Assembly (NCBI GenBank): GCA_037013495.1
Contig: CM072805.1
Location: 22,098,669 to 22,162,668 of the forward strand
Source: Hippophae tibetana
Taxonomy: Eukaryota > Streptophyta > Magnoliopsida > Rosales > Elaeagnaceae
Length of the DNA: 64,000 bases
Reading direction: 5' to 3'
Positions 45,920-58,229 of this stretch are shown here, in pieces. Below the pieces are notes generated by a model. That model was not told the origin of the DNA. It did no database searches and saw only the letters and a list, made by a program, of their open reading frames with translations. A program made the position numbers and the translations under genes. Within the stretch, counting starts at the first letter, position 1. Every line of letters begins with the position of its first letter.

Positions 45920-48900
45920 CCTAAAAATCTTCTGATTCCCTTCACATTCTTTGGAGGTGGTAGTTTTTCTATGGTTGCAATTTTCGCTCAATCAACCTCA
46001 ATTCCTTTAGATGACACTCTATGGCCAAGCACAATCCCTGCTTGAACTATAAAATTACACTTCTCCCAGTTTAGTACAAGGTTTCTATCTTTACATCTCT
46101 ACAAAACAAGAGCTTAATTATGTAAACAATGATCAAGAGATGTACCAAAAATCAAAAAATCGTCAATGAAAATTTCCATTATATCTTCCACCATATCAGA
46201 AAAGATAGCCATCATGTAACGTTGAAATGTTGTTGAGGCATTGCACAATCCAAATGGAATCCTTCTAAAAGAAAATGTTTCATAAGGGGCATGTGAATGT
46301 ATTTTTCTCCAAATCTTTGGGGGCTATAGCAATCTGGTTATACCCCAAATAACCATCTAAGAAGCAACAATAAGGAATCTAGCCAATTGATCTAACATTT
46401 GATCAACGAATGGAAGTGGGAAATAATCCTTCCTTGTTGCGTTGTTCAAATTGTAGTAATCTATACATACACGCCAACCCGTGATTATTCTCGTAGGAAT
46501 AAACTCATTGTTGTCATTTTGCACCACCGTCATTCTACCCTTTTTTAGTACAACATGCACTGGACTTACCCATGAATTGTCTGAAATAGCATAAATAATT
46601 CCAATATTGAAAAACTTCAAAATTTTAGCTCTCACAACTTCCTTTGTTTCTTGATTTAATCTTCTTTGGGACTCAATTGATGGTATGTAAGGTTTCTCCA
46701 TTAGAATCTTGTGCATGTAAATGGATAGACTTATACCTTTTATGTCAGAGATAGTCCATCCCAAGGCTATTTTATGCTTCCTTAACGCACATAGTAACTT
46801 TTCCTCTTCTTTAGGTGTAAGTGATGCTGCAACAATCACTGGAAAGGTGTAACTATCACCCAAGAACATATAGCGAAGATGCTTAGGAAATTGCTTCAAC
46901 TCTGGAGTTGTAGTTTGATGCACTTTTTCTGTAGAGATTATAGAATCCATCTTTGCTACCATTGGCTTTAGCCTCTCCATTTCTTTGCTAAATGATGTAA
47001 CCTGTTGTAATACTTCCAAGGAAAATACAGAATGGATAAATTCTTCACTAACAAAAGGTAAATTAGATTCACAAATAGCAGAGTTATTGAAATCATAAGC
47101 ATGAGAAAAAGTAGTGATACATCATTCTAGGTGATTAGTTGACATCTTCTTGAAAGGCTTCTCCTTCACATTGTTCAATGATATTTACCCGAAAGCAAGT
47201 TCTTGGATCTTCTGAAAATGTCATGGATTCGTAGATGTTGAACGTAAAATTTTCCTTGTTCACTCTCAGTGTTAACTCACCCTTTTGAACATCCATTAAA
47301 GCCCTTCCCATAGCCAAGAATTAGTGGGACATCTTGGTCTTCATTCATATCTTACACCACAAAATCAGTAGGAAAAATGAATTTATCCACCTTTACCAAT
47401 ACATCTTCTATGATTCCATGTGGATACTTGATGGATCGATCTGCTAGTTGTAAAGAAATGGTTATTTGTTTCATCTCTCTAAGTCCCAATTTCTTATAAA
47501 CAGAAAATGACATAAGATTAATGCTAGCACCAAGATCACATAAAACTTTATCAAAAAATGAATTTCCAATAGTGTAAGGCAAGGTGAACTTCCCTGGATC
47601 TTTTAATTTTTGAGGTAATTTCTTTTGACGAAATGGCACTACATTCTTCAAAAAGCCTCACTATTTTGAACTCCTCCAACATTCTCTTCTTGGAAATGAT
47701 GTCGTTTAGGAATTTGGAATAATTTGGCATTTGTTCCAAGGAATCTACAAAAGGAATATTTATGTGAATTTTCTTAAAGATATCCAAAAAATTAGAAAAT
47801 TACTTATCTAATTTTTGTTTTTGAAAGCGTTGAGTATAAGGAAGTGGAGTAGAGAAAATAAGAGTAGATTGTTAGGAAATGAAATTGATGAAGGCATGTC
47901 AGTCTCTCTTAGTGTATCATCAATAATCTCCTCTTCTTCTACTTTATGATTGCTTTGGCCATTGTTTAGAGTTGTATGGGTGGACTCGATTTCCTTTGAC
48001 GATGACCTCTCAATTTCTCTTCCATTCCTAAGTGCAATAGCCTTGTATTGTTACTTTAAATGCATTTTTGTATTGCTAGGAAAAGTTCCTATTTGTTAAG
48101 AATTGATGGTTGTGGCTTGTTGCCTAATTTGCACTTATAGATTTTTCATAGTGGTTCCCATGTTATTAAAATGAATCTCAATGTTTTCCATCCGTGAATC
48201 ATTCTTTTTAAACCTTGCTTTGGTCTCCTCAACAAAGAAACCATGGCATCCTCAAGTGACATCTTATTCTCGTTTGGTTGACTATCAAACCCTAGATGAG
48301 GTTGTAACATATTCTTTGTTTTCCATAAGAAAAATTCTCCTGATTTCGAAGCTCTAAATGGTAGTAATTTGGCATAGGATTACCACAATAGTTGTAGTTC
48401 CAATTATTGATGTATTGAACATGTTCTTAACTTGCTTCATTCATTGGAACTATCATACTTGAATCTGCAACACATTTTACATTTTATGGTATTCTTTGGG
48501 TTGTCAAGGCTAAAATCTGATGAGATAGAAAAGATACTTTAGTTTAAAGGTAGAAAACGACTCCCATTCATGAATCATGGAAACTTTCTTAGCCATAGAT
48601 CTTTTAGTTGGTCATTCATAATTGTTTGAGGCCATTTATTCTGAAAGAGAAGTAGCACCTTCAGCGGTCTTTAATATCAAAGTTCCACCATAAGCAGCAT
48701 CAATTATGGTTATAGTTTACCCATTTAACCCATTATAGAACATCTGAACTTACAACCAATTCGGGAATCCATATTGAGGGAAACATCAAACTATGTCTTT
48801 ATATCTTTATCATACTTCATAGAGTGTCTCAAAATCATTTTGTCTGAATTGATTAATCTCACTCCTAAGTTAGGCTATTTTTGCAGGTGGAAAGAATTTA

Positions 48901-49240
48901 GCAAGAAACTTTTCTACCATGTCTTTCCAACTAGTGATGCTTCCCAGTTGTAGAGATTGTATCCAACCTCTAACCTTGTCCCTCAATGAAAAAGGAAACA
49001 ACCTCAATCTAATGGTGTCTTCAGTAACACCATTCATCTTTGTAGTGTCACAAATCTCTAAGAACATCGCCAAATGAATATTGGGATCATCAAGTGACGA
49101 TCTGCTAAATTGGGCTTGTTGCACCATACTGATTAATGCAGGTTTGAGCTCAAAACTATTGGCATTAATGGTTTGGCGTCTTACACATAAGTAATTGTCA
49201 CTCGTAATTAGCCTTACATAATCCTTCAAGGTACATGGTT
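45920..49240 (-). pseudogene. Athila-like gag-pol remnant (gag, protease, reverse transcriptase)
   Basis: Gag (49229-48870) shows the retrotransposon gag block ending TSWKDMVEKFLAKFFPPAKIA. The aspartic protease (47651-47352) has LCDLGASINLMS around its active Asp. The reverse transcriptase starts at 47019 with the lineage's ALGWTISDIKGIS block, WVSPVHVVLKKG and WRVCIDYYNLNNATRKDYFPLPF. After a stop near 46357 it continues in other frames with FRRIPFGLCNA and the catalytic box FIDDF at about 46156-46170, then GIRRFLGH at about 45930. The region 48240-47800 (gag end) is heavily decayed. The enzyme copied element RNA into DNA. RNase H and integrase are gone. Confidence 0.85.
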
Positions 49241-49466
49241 GTGCATTCTATTCTTATTCAGCCATGGATAGTACTTTCTTCTTTCTTCATGATTCAAAAG
49301 TTCTTTCAATCTCTGAATTAAAAGGAATAATTTTTTGAGTTCTAGCACAAAGAATCCAACATCAAAAACACACCTAGATAAAAATAAAAATAAAAATAAA
49401 ATATAATTCCAAATTAAAACCAAGATTACTTTGTATCGGCATTGGAAAAAATAAGAAAAAATCAAT

Positions 49467-49484
49467 CCCCGGTAACAGCACTGA
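49467..49484 (-). other. Primer binding site of the Athila-like element
   Basis: The minus strand reads TCAGTGCTGTTACCGGGG. This is close to the tRNA-Asp-type site TGGCGCCGTTGCCGGGG used by this lineage, with C-to-T type changes. It sits about 10 bp inside the right LTR. Confidence 0.65.
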
Positions 49485-49493
49485 AAACTTGAT

Positions 49494-50677
49494 TGATGTA
49501 AAATTATAATTGCATAGTATCATAGTTTTATAGTAAAGTGATAAGAAGATTATCGTCCTCGGAAATTGATAACTTACTTTTGAAAAATATTAAAATTATA
49601 CTAATCTCAATTTTATCTAGAGAAGCCATCAAGGTTGTTGTAATTGGAATTTAAAATAAAATCAATTTAAAGAAAATGCGTAAAATAAAAGAAAGATATT
49701 GTTCAAAGATCAAATTAATGGGAAGAAAACTTCTAAGAAATTGATTTCACTTAATCCCTGACTATGTTTTACTCATCTAACTAATTGAATTTAATTCTCT
49801 CTATTTGTTAGCAATCTCCAAAAAAATCCAAAAGCCTCTTTTGAAAATTAATTGGAAATATTTTTGTTCATTAATTTACACAGAGTATGCAATTTAACAA
49901 AATCAAGAAAGCATTAAGGCCAATGATTTTAAAACTACACAGGTTCACACAAGTCTTTTGATCTCTATATTTACTTATGTCGAAATATTCCAGATCTATC
50001 CTATAATTCCCTCTTTCGATAGTAAATCACAAGACTAAAATCATCTAATTAATGGCTAATTAATTATAAGTAATAAACTCAGAATAAATCAGAAAAACAT
50101 GAAGAGAAATAATTCAAATTAACATAAAAAATCAAGCATAGTTTGGAATTAAATTACATCTTTTTCCTAGAATAAAGAAAAATTAGTTCATACTAAAAAT
50201 TAGATTTAATACAAACAAATTCACTATAAATTTTCTATAAATTTTCTAAGAGGAATTGAAAGGAAAATGTATCACAAAAGAATCTGCTTTCTCTTTTTTC
50301 TCAACGTCAGCCTTTTTCCCCTTTCTTTGTTTTCCATTCTTGGCAGCTTCTGATTTTTTTCTTTCTTTTCTTACGCCGCCCTTTGTTTTCTTCTCTGTTT
50401 CACTTTTTGTTTTTCTTTCTTTTTCAACTCTCCTCACTTTTCTTATATATATATATATTTAAAAAAATTTAATTTAAATTTGATTTAAGTAAATCTTCAT
50501 TTAAATTTGAGAGTCTTTAGATGATATGATTTAAAAAAATTGGATCTTTATTATCTTCAAATCTGTAATAAAATTTAAACAATAATAATAAAGTCTAAAT
50601 TCAATAAAAAATAGATAAAATTAGACTAAAGTTAAAGTTGAGAAGTGATAAATTATACCAAATTATACGAGTTATCA
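49494..50677 (-). repeat. 5' LTR of the Athila-like element
   Basis: 1184 bp, bounded by TGATGTAA at 49494 and GTTATCA at 50671-50677. ATACC follows as the target duplication. It includes a long pyrimidine-rich tract at about 50285-50440 that produces spurious lysine-rich and phenylalanine-rich frames on the two strands. Confidence 0.8.
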
Positions 50678-50689
50678 ATACCTCAAGTA

Positions 50690-51620
50690 AAGTTTTAATA
50701 AGGCATAACACGCTCAATTTTCCCACACTTTATGGATTAAAGCTTATTTAAGAGTTTAAGCTTGACACAAGTAACTTGAATAACTTATTTCAAAACTTAA
50801 CAGTGAAATGTGGGCCTCGATCACTTACTATACTTCTTGGAATTCCCCAGTACTTTACTATATGTTTTAAGAATGGATTAGCATCTTCTTATATAATACT
50901 ATCTGTTGAGGTAGGAATAAATATAGCATACTTACTAAATCGACCCATTACTATGATGATGCTTTTGTATCCTTCATATTTTGGCAAATCATAGATGAAT
51001 TCCATGGATACATTTTCCCATGGGCTCCTACGGATGAGAAATGGCTCAAGTAGCCTTCTTGGTATTCATTGTTCTAACTTATATTCTTCAAAAACAACAT
51101 AAGTCTTCACATAACACTCAACATCATCTCTAATATCTGGCCAATAAAATGTTGATTCAAGCAAAGTGAGAGTTTTCGTGCCTCTAAGGTTTCCAACCTA
51201 TATAGAATCATGACATTCTTTGATTAGCTTATTTCTCAAGTTATTCCATCTAGGAATGTAAAGGCGATATCCTTTAGTATAGAGTAAGCCCTCACTAACC
51301 TAGAACCTTCTTATCACGTATGCGGTCATTTCCTTATTGCTTGGGAATAAGGTACTTGTTTTTAATGGTTATCTTATTAAGAACTTGATAGTTGATGCAT
51401 ATTAGCAAAGACTGATCCTTTTTTTCTTTTGAAAGAGCACAAGAGATTCGTAAGGGACTTTAGATGGTCGAATTTAAGTTGTATCTTAAGTTCCTTCAAC
51501 TCAGGTGATGCCATTCGATATAAACTTATGATAGGTGCCATTACTCTAGGTTCCAATTTAATCTTATAATTCACTTCCCTTTTAGATGGGAGTTTCTTAG
51601 GTAATTCGTTTGGCATGACA
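50690..51620 (-). pseudogene. Gypsy pol remnant: RT start fused to integrase, RT core missing
   Basis: Minus-strand frame 51616-51377 starts MPNELPKKLPSKREV, the linker and start of chromoviral reverse transcriptase, and reaches NKITIKNKYLIPKQ at about 51336-51356 after a one-base shift. The next readable text is the integrase zinc-binding region (GYRLYIP, then LLESTFYWPDIRDDV, about 51280-51120) and the integrase core (MGRFSKYAIFIP, IVSDRGPHFTVKF, about 51000-50800). The catalytic reverse transcriptase, with its YxDD box, and RNase H are absent. The Cys pair of the zinc-binding HHCC motif is also lost. Confidence 0.75.
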
Positions 51621-51879
51621 TCCTTGAAATCTTCAAGGACTTCCTACACTTGTTTAGGAATCTCACTCCCTCATGAGATGGATCAATTACTTGAACTTGG
51701 ATCTTGATGAGTCTTTAAAGTAGTCAGTTAAGGTCTCAACTATGACAATAGTAAAGGTAAGATCTTGTGCACATCTCTACCTTAACTCTATCTTGGTCCA
51801 AGGTTAGAGACAATCAATGAAGAAGAAGAAAGAGTCATGTTTGAACATATCGAGGATCACAAAAGTAAAAGTGGTAAAC

Positions 51880-52622
51880 TATTTAATGTAGTCATGAATA
51901 CTCCATGTTTGCTTCAATTATCGAATATGACTTCATGCCATCAAATGTATCGAAAGAGCACTACCTTTCTCAATATCTCCATGTCTTCTTCTCCACCAAA
52001 ACATGGTGGTATTACTGAGATAGAAAGTGGAATTGTGTACTTTCGTAGCCTTATCCTTGATGTTCATGGCTTTAAAATATTGCTTCAAACCTCAAAAGAA
52101 GTTTTCAAGTTCCCTTGCATTTCTACTTCCCTCATACGTCTTGGGTTTAGGAATGTCAAGCTTAAGAGCTTCACGTGTGGTGATGAACCCAAAGGTCATA
52201 GCACGTTTGCATAAGGCCATGTGACCTTTAAATTCCTCACAATGAGCTCTTATGGTATCAAGCTTTTTATTGAGATCATGAGAAAGATGCTCCATGATGC
52301 ATTCTTCCATGGTGGCAAATTCTTGTTTTAGGGATTGAGCCACCTTATTCTCAATACTCGCCGTTGCCTCTTGCATTGCTTCAATGCCACCCTCAAGATC
52401 TCTGATATGTTTATCTACTTTTTCCATACTAGTATCAACTTTGCTTACATAGGATTCAAGGTGAGCTAAATGTACCACAATACTAGACATAATTTCTTCA
52501 GATCCTCTGTATTCATGGTCAAGAATAACATTTTCCTCCACAAATGTAGTCTCGATTGTATTCTTCTTAACATCACCCTTAGCCATAATCTTCTTAAAAT
52601 CTTCAATTTCAAACCTCCACAC
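51880..52622 (-). pseudogene. Gypsy gag remnant with coiled coil
   Basis: The 176-aa open frame 52622-52092 begins shortly after the primer site. It has a heptad-like segment (SYVSKVDTSMEKVDKHIRDL) and then MALCKRAM and PKPKTYEGSRNARELENFF, the entry to the retrotransposon gag domain. A stop follows. QYFKAMNIKDKATKV and FWWRRRHGDIEKG continue in shifted frames to about 51985. The second half of gag is missing. Gag forms the particle shell of the element. Confidence 0.75.
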
Positions 52623-52627
52623 AACTA

Positions 52628-52640
52628 GGCTCTGATACCA
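52628..52640 (-). other. tRNA-Met primer binding site of the chromovirus-like element
   Basis: The minus strand reads TGGTATCAGAGCC, a perfect match to the initiator tRNA-Met site, two bases from the LTR. Confidence 0.85.
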
Positions 52641-52642
52641 AC

Positions 52643-53165
52643 TATCACGTGCCTACTTTCTTCGATGCCACATATGGAACTTAGCTACCCAAATGCTAAG
52701 TAAGTCTACCTAGCAAGCAACCCAAATAGATATTTAAGACTAGTAAAGGTAAAGAAGAAAAAACTTGAAACAATATGGTGAAAGAATTTGTATTGAAAGT
52801 ACATAGAGAATATTACAAGGTTTGTTGGTTTGTTGTGTAATTCTTGAATGTGTAACAAATGAGGTCTCTACACCTATTTATAGTCCTCCACATCCTCAAC
52901 CAAAGATTGAGATAATTACATGTGTTACTCATCTAATAAAAATCTAGAGTTGTCCTAAAAAATACCTTTAATAGATAATTCTAGTAAATATCCTAGATAT
53001 ATCTAGAAACTTCATGAATATTTAATAAAATTATCTAGATATTCTTTTGTAGGAAATTCTAGATTATTTATCAAATTGAGTTTTTCTCTTATTAAATTGA
53101 CAAGTTTATAAGTATATATATTTGACCCAATTGAATTTTAGCTCATATATCAATGGGTTGTGACA
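52643..53165 (-). repeat. 5' LTR of the chromovirus-like element
   Basis: 523 bp. On the plus strand it starts TATCACG and ends TTGTGACA, an inverted pair corresponding to the common gypsy terminus TGTCAC with one change. No second copy is seen in the window. Confidence 0.6.
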
Positions 53166-54010
53166 ATATGCTAACTAGTAACTCTTCTATCCTAATTAGC
53201 AATCGATTGTACAACCAATACTAAAACTTGCTGAAAATAGAACATGCTAACATAACAGAGTAAGCATCGCCAAGGCAAACAAACAAAAAACACAGCCTAC
53301 AACCTATGTTCATCTTCAACATAGACTAATACAAAATGGAAGAAGCAGCAACAAAAACACAAATTCTCACACATATAAATTCAAGAACATAAACTAATAC
53401 ATAATTCACATAAATCCTAAGACTTCATAAATGATAACCACCATCAGAATCTTCATCTTCATCTCTCAGTACCGCTTCCATACCAAAATGAGTTAAGAGA
53501 TTCCAATAGAGAAGCTCTTAGGTTCTTCAAACAAGAATCAAATTAGGAGAATGAAAGAAAATTCTAGAGAGAGAATGCTCACTTGTATAGCACAAGTGCA
53601 ACTTCTATTTTTTTGCAACTATATCAAAGTAAGAAGTGAATAGAAAAAGCTTGATACCAGACAAGCAGAAGGAAAGTTGGAAATGAATGAAAAATGGAGA
53701 TGACTACTCTCTCAAAGATCTTCCAAATCTAATAGCAAAACCTTGAACGCTGATGCAAATCAACTAGAACACATAATATCGCAATAGGCAACTCAGATGG
53801 TAAAGGTAAAGAGATTTACAAAAATGATGAAGCACACATTTCTTAACAAAGAAGCAAATGCAGAAGATCAACGAAATCAATGAGATTGAGGATGAACTTA
53901 AGGAAAACATAATAAAAAATAAATAAAAACAACAACAAATTGTGAGCATTTAGATGTGAAGGCAAAACCCTAACAAAGCTAGAGAATTTGAGACAAAAGG
54001 GTATTTTAAT
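53166..54010. other. Unassigned A-rich stretch
   Basis: Less AT-rich than the DNA to its right, with GAAGAAGCAGCAAC and AACCCTAACAAAGC-like text. It could be transposon leader or LTR sequence, but no protein, no second copy and no clear ends are visible. The frame 53949-53764 (minus) is low-complexity. Confidence 0.3.
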
Positions 54011-57000
54011 AAAATATTGGATGATTGTTTTAGTTAAGAAAATTCATTATATTTATTTTTCACAATATTAGCCCAGAATACCATGTAAATAATATTCAAA
54101 AGCAATAAAAAATTTGGGTAATGATATTATTATTATAATTTTGTATCACAATATTTCTTTTATAAATTATTCATAATAGATTTATATTTAATTATTTTTT
54201 TCTAAATTTTTATTAATGAATTGTTAAAAATATCTCCATCCATAATTTCTCCCATCGTTATTAAATTCGTAAAATCGAGTACGTTTCCTTGCCGTATACG
54301 TAGAAACTTATCCCTATATATAAAGTAAATTAAATATTGGAACTTGAAGTAGTCAAGAAATTTGACTAATTTAATGAAATAAACATTATAAAAATATATA
54401 CTCATAATTAAAATTTTAAATTGAGATTTTAAATATATCCAAGTGAGCTCCATGTCATTAATGCACAATCTCATTGATAATAAATTTACTTAATTAAATA
54501 TCTCATTTGTTAAGTAGTTTTATTTTTAATTCTATACAAATATATATTTACCAAGTTATAAAAACATATTGACACATTTATAAAGATATATTAAATATAT
54601 GTTTATTACTTTATAAAAAATATATATTTAACACCTTGGAGTGATTAAAAATGTAATTTAAAGGGTTATGTTATACACTTTGTTAAAGTTAATAAGAATA
54701 ATAGATTTTTCAATTTTAAAATGTTAATGGCGAAGAACATATATTTATTATAAAATTTATCATAATATTAATTTTTTTCAATATATGACTTTTATTTTCT
54801 CTAACATTCATTCAAAATATAAGCTATTTAGATAATTTTTTTATATTTTCAACTTATTTTTATTTGAGTTGTTTTTTTTAAGATACATATATTATTATAT
54901 ATATTTTCACAATGAGAATAATTAGTTTTTTTTCTTGACTCAATTGATTGATCGAAACTCTAATAGGTATTATGTTAAAATTCACAAGAAATATGAGCAT
55001 TTCAAAGTGTTAATCCAATAAATTAAAACAATCATATTTCTTATAAACTTTATTATAATTTTTAATACATTATTTTTATTTTTTTTTAACACACTTAAAT
55101 CTTTGAGTATATTTACATAATATAGTCTTCTTCTTTTTTAACTTTTTTTTTATCAATTTGTTTAAATTAGTAAAACTTTATTACAAAACTTATATCTTCA
55201 TATCCATAAATACTAAAATATCCTTATAACATAATTCAATAAAATAAGACCCACAATATCTTTGGTAGCGACCACCAATAGAGTTTTAGGCCGAAAACAC
55301 AACCGAGTTTCGGTGATCATCACTAATAATGCATCGAATATAACATGTTATATTCGTATGTATTTTTTTATGTAATTGTTAATATATCAATCTATATTTT
55401 TATATATGACATATTATAACTAAGGGTGGTGGATGTGAAAGATTTAATGGGGTGTAATTTTGATATCATTTTATTGAAGTTATAAAATGAATAAAAAAAA
55501 TTATTAAATAATTTGGTAGAAAATTATGAGTTTTAAAATGAGTATTTTTTGGTTAAAAATTTGATAATTTTTTTTTTTAAAATAAATATACTTAGACCCA
55601 AAAACTAAATCTTTAATACATTACAACCAATTTAAAATACTAACTAATACAATTTTTCATTTATGTTATCATTTGTGGGACAAAGTTTTTTTTTCTTTTT
55701 AATACATAGGACATGAATTTATCTACTATATAGTATATGTTGTAACAATCGAGGACAATTTAAAAATAAAATAAAAACAACCCTTATTAACATGAACATG
55801 TGCATTGTCTATGTTAACATAAAATTTTCCTAGAAAAATAAAAAAATACTTTTTCAAAAAAATGATTATACACATTGTAGCTTGATTGGTATGTAGCCCG
55901 TTAATACGTCTTTTAAAATGATGTCATTACTTGGATTCCTCGCAAATACACATTGACTTTTTGGGTGAAAAACCAAATGATATAATTAGCGTTGATGTTG
56001 GTTACTTGTTGAGAGGACAAATGGGTGCCTTGTCCGCAATTAGAGGGCAACTTTATTCTTTGAAGTTGCTTTTTATACATCTAATATGGCATACCCCATA
56101 AATTTAATAACATTAATCAATAATGTCGGTACAATTATATTTTAATTTTTTGAAATATATTTTATGACAATAGATCGATTGTAATTTTATACGAATATTG
56201 TAAAAAAATAATTTTATTAATATATTTTTCTTAAAAATATATTTGTTTGCATATTAATATTAATATATGTATATGAGTAATATTAAAGTCTTAAATTTAA
56301 ACTCATATTATTATATATAATTAATTTAAAAATAATAATAATTTTTTTAATTGTAATTTTTTTTAATTATATATAAAATTATAATTAATATGAGATGATT
56401 ATAAATTTATATAATTAAATGAATACTATATTGACATATTTCTATTATCATTAAATGTTTGCCACCTTGCTCTTTTTTATGTTGTGTATGAGACTTTCTA
56501 GAAGCAAAGTATTTTCACGAACAAATATGCCATAATTATCTTGCTTTTTCAATTTTTTTTTTAAAATGATACTGAGTTTATCTTAATTACTATATTTTGG
56601 ATATTGTCTGAAATTTTTTAAATTTATTTATTTTAGGAAAATAAAAGTTATAATAACTAGGCAAGTAGCTTTTGACAAAAACATTTATTGAAAAGTTGCA
56701 ACTTTTGTGAATAAAACGGTGACATTAATAAAGAAATGTTGTTCTTGATTAGGTTGTAGTTTTTTTATAAATAATTATTCACGTAGTAAGAAATATGATT
56801 ATTAAAAAGATATAATTTATTAATGAGTTATTACTTAATTTCAATTAGTATATAATATTTTGTAAATAAGTATTTATAACATTTGTAACTAATTTAAAAA
56901 AAAATTAATAGTTATCATCGTTATTTATATATAAATAAAATAAATATTTTAAATATTGTTGATTTAGAATATTATTTAAGGTGAATACTCTTAAAAATTA

Positions 57001-58229
57001 AAAGTGTTCTTTGAGTTTTTTCATGAATACAAACAACATACAACAATATATTTTATTATATCTTAAAAATGTATTTATTGAACTTTAATATATCATTAAA
57101 TTGATGAAAATAAATAGTGTGTAACACAATGACTTGAAGTTGTGCTTAACCCAAGTCTAAAAATTATACTATTTAATATAATTTTATAATATTATAATTG
57201 AAGAATTTAAAATTTTGATTTAAAGATTATAATTATCAACATTCAACTAAAAGTTAAAAAAAAAAAATTTCCTAAGACCCCAACTATTAAATTCAGTTAT
57301 CAATGAAACATTTCTCACTAATACCATTCAATTAACATATCTTTACTTATATTTTTAATATTTATAAAAATAATTCTAATATTCTTGAAGTTTATAATAT
57401 ATATCACTAATGCATTCGAATGGTTAACGACGTTAATTTTTATCTAATGATGAATTTTTCTTTTCTATAACTCTGATATCAAATTATGATTAATTATTTT
57501 ACCACGTTAGTTGTTACTTCTTATATATTATTATTTAAAGGTAAACTTTTTAGTTTTTTTTATTAAAACATCGTTTTAATTTTAAAATTTACTTATGTTT
57601 ATTTTCATACACACTTGTGGCTAGTTCTTTGTCTTCATTCTCTTATTTATTAGTTTTACAAATATTACAAATAAATATTTAATCATTCAAGATCCTTAAT
57701 TGACTTAAAATTATAATTATCATACATGAATTTAATAGATCGACTACGATATTTTCTTTTGTTATTTATCTTCTTTTGTTACACTTAATTTGGCTTAGTT
57801 TGTTCAAACCTTAATACCCAGCTGATAATAGTCAAACTTTTGCATTCGTACATGATAAGGTGTCCAATTTAACTTACTACATAATAAAAAATGAGTAATT
57901 ACATTCTATTTTATTCATAATATTAATAATTATTACAATTATAAAAGTCACTTAAGAACTTTGAATAGATTTTTAACCGCTTATAATTTCTAAATATATA
58001 TAGTTTCTAAATGATCAATTTTTAGAATAGAAAGTTTGGTATTGTGAAACTATATCCAACTAATGAAAATAAGGTTTCCTTATCTAGAACAAGAAATCCT
58101 TGTTTACAATAGTGACAAATTATTGTTTTACCCTTACTTTAATAATTTACCTAATTTAATGCTTTTAACTTTTAAATTTAAGTCATTTATTTCCTTGGCA
58201 TGATCAGCCGACTAAAGATGTAGTTCTAC
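54011..58229. other. Very AT-rich intergenic DNA
   Basis: About 4.2 kb without any credible reading frame, repeat pair or RNA gene. Only poly-A/T runs and scattered TA tracts are visible. The frame 54474-54202 (minus) has no recognisable content. Confidence 0.6.

Larger units (their letters stand above)
45327..50677 (-). mobile_element. Athila-like Ty3/gypsy element inserted in the chromovirus-like element
   Basis: This minus-strand element spans from a left LTR remnant (45327-45919) to a right 5' LTR (49494-50677), with a 5-bp target duplication ATACT/ATACC. A decayed tRNA-Asp-type primer site lies beside the right LTR. Gag, protease and the reverse transcriptase are present. The RT runs straight into the left LTR remnant at about 45920, so RNase H, integrase and part of the 3' LTR are deleted. 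All frames are broken. Confidence 0.82.
44761..53165 (-). mobile_element. Chromovirus-like Ty3/gypsy element, split and 3'-truncated
   Basis: This minus-strand element has its 5' LTR at 52643-53165, a tRNA-Met primer site at 52628-52640, gag at 52622-about 51880, a short RT start at 51616-51336 and integrase at about 51300-50690. It is then cut by the Athila-like insertion (45327-50677) and the integrase C-terminal part continues at 45326-44761. Coding sense runs across the insertion, and ATACT at 45322-45326 and ATACC at 50678-50682 are the target duplication. No 3' LTR is seen. Large internal parts (gag end to protease, RT core to RNase H) are missing. Confidence 0.75.

Noticed and set aside
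50246..50462. Lysine/glutamate-rich (minus) and phenylalanine-rich (plus) frames
   Set aside because: Both are translations of one pyrimidine-rich tract in the Athila-like LTR.
51837..52224. 125-aa plus-strand frame
   Set aside because: Antisense to the gypsy gag remnant, which has matching family motifs on the minus strand.
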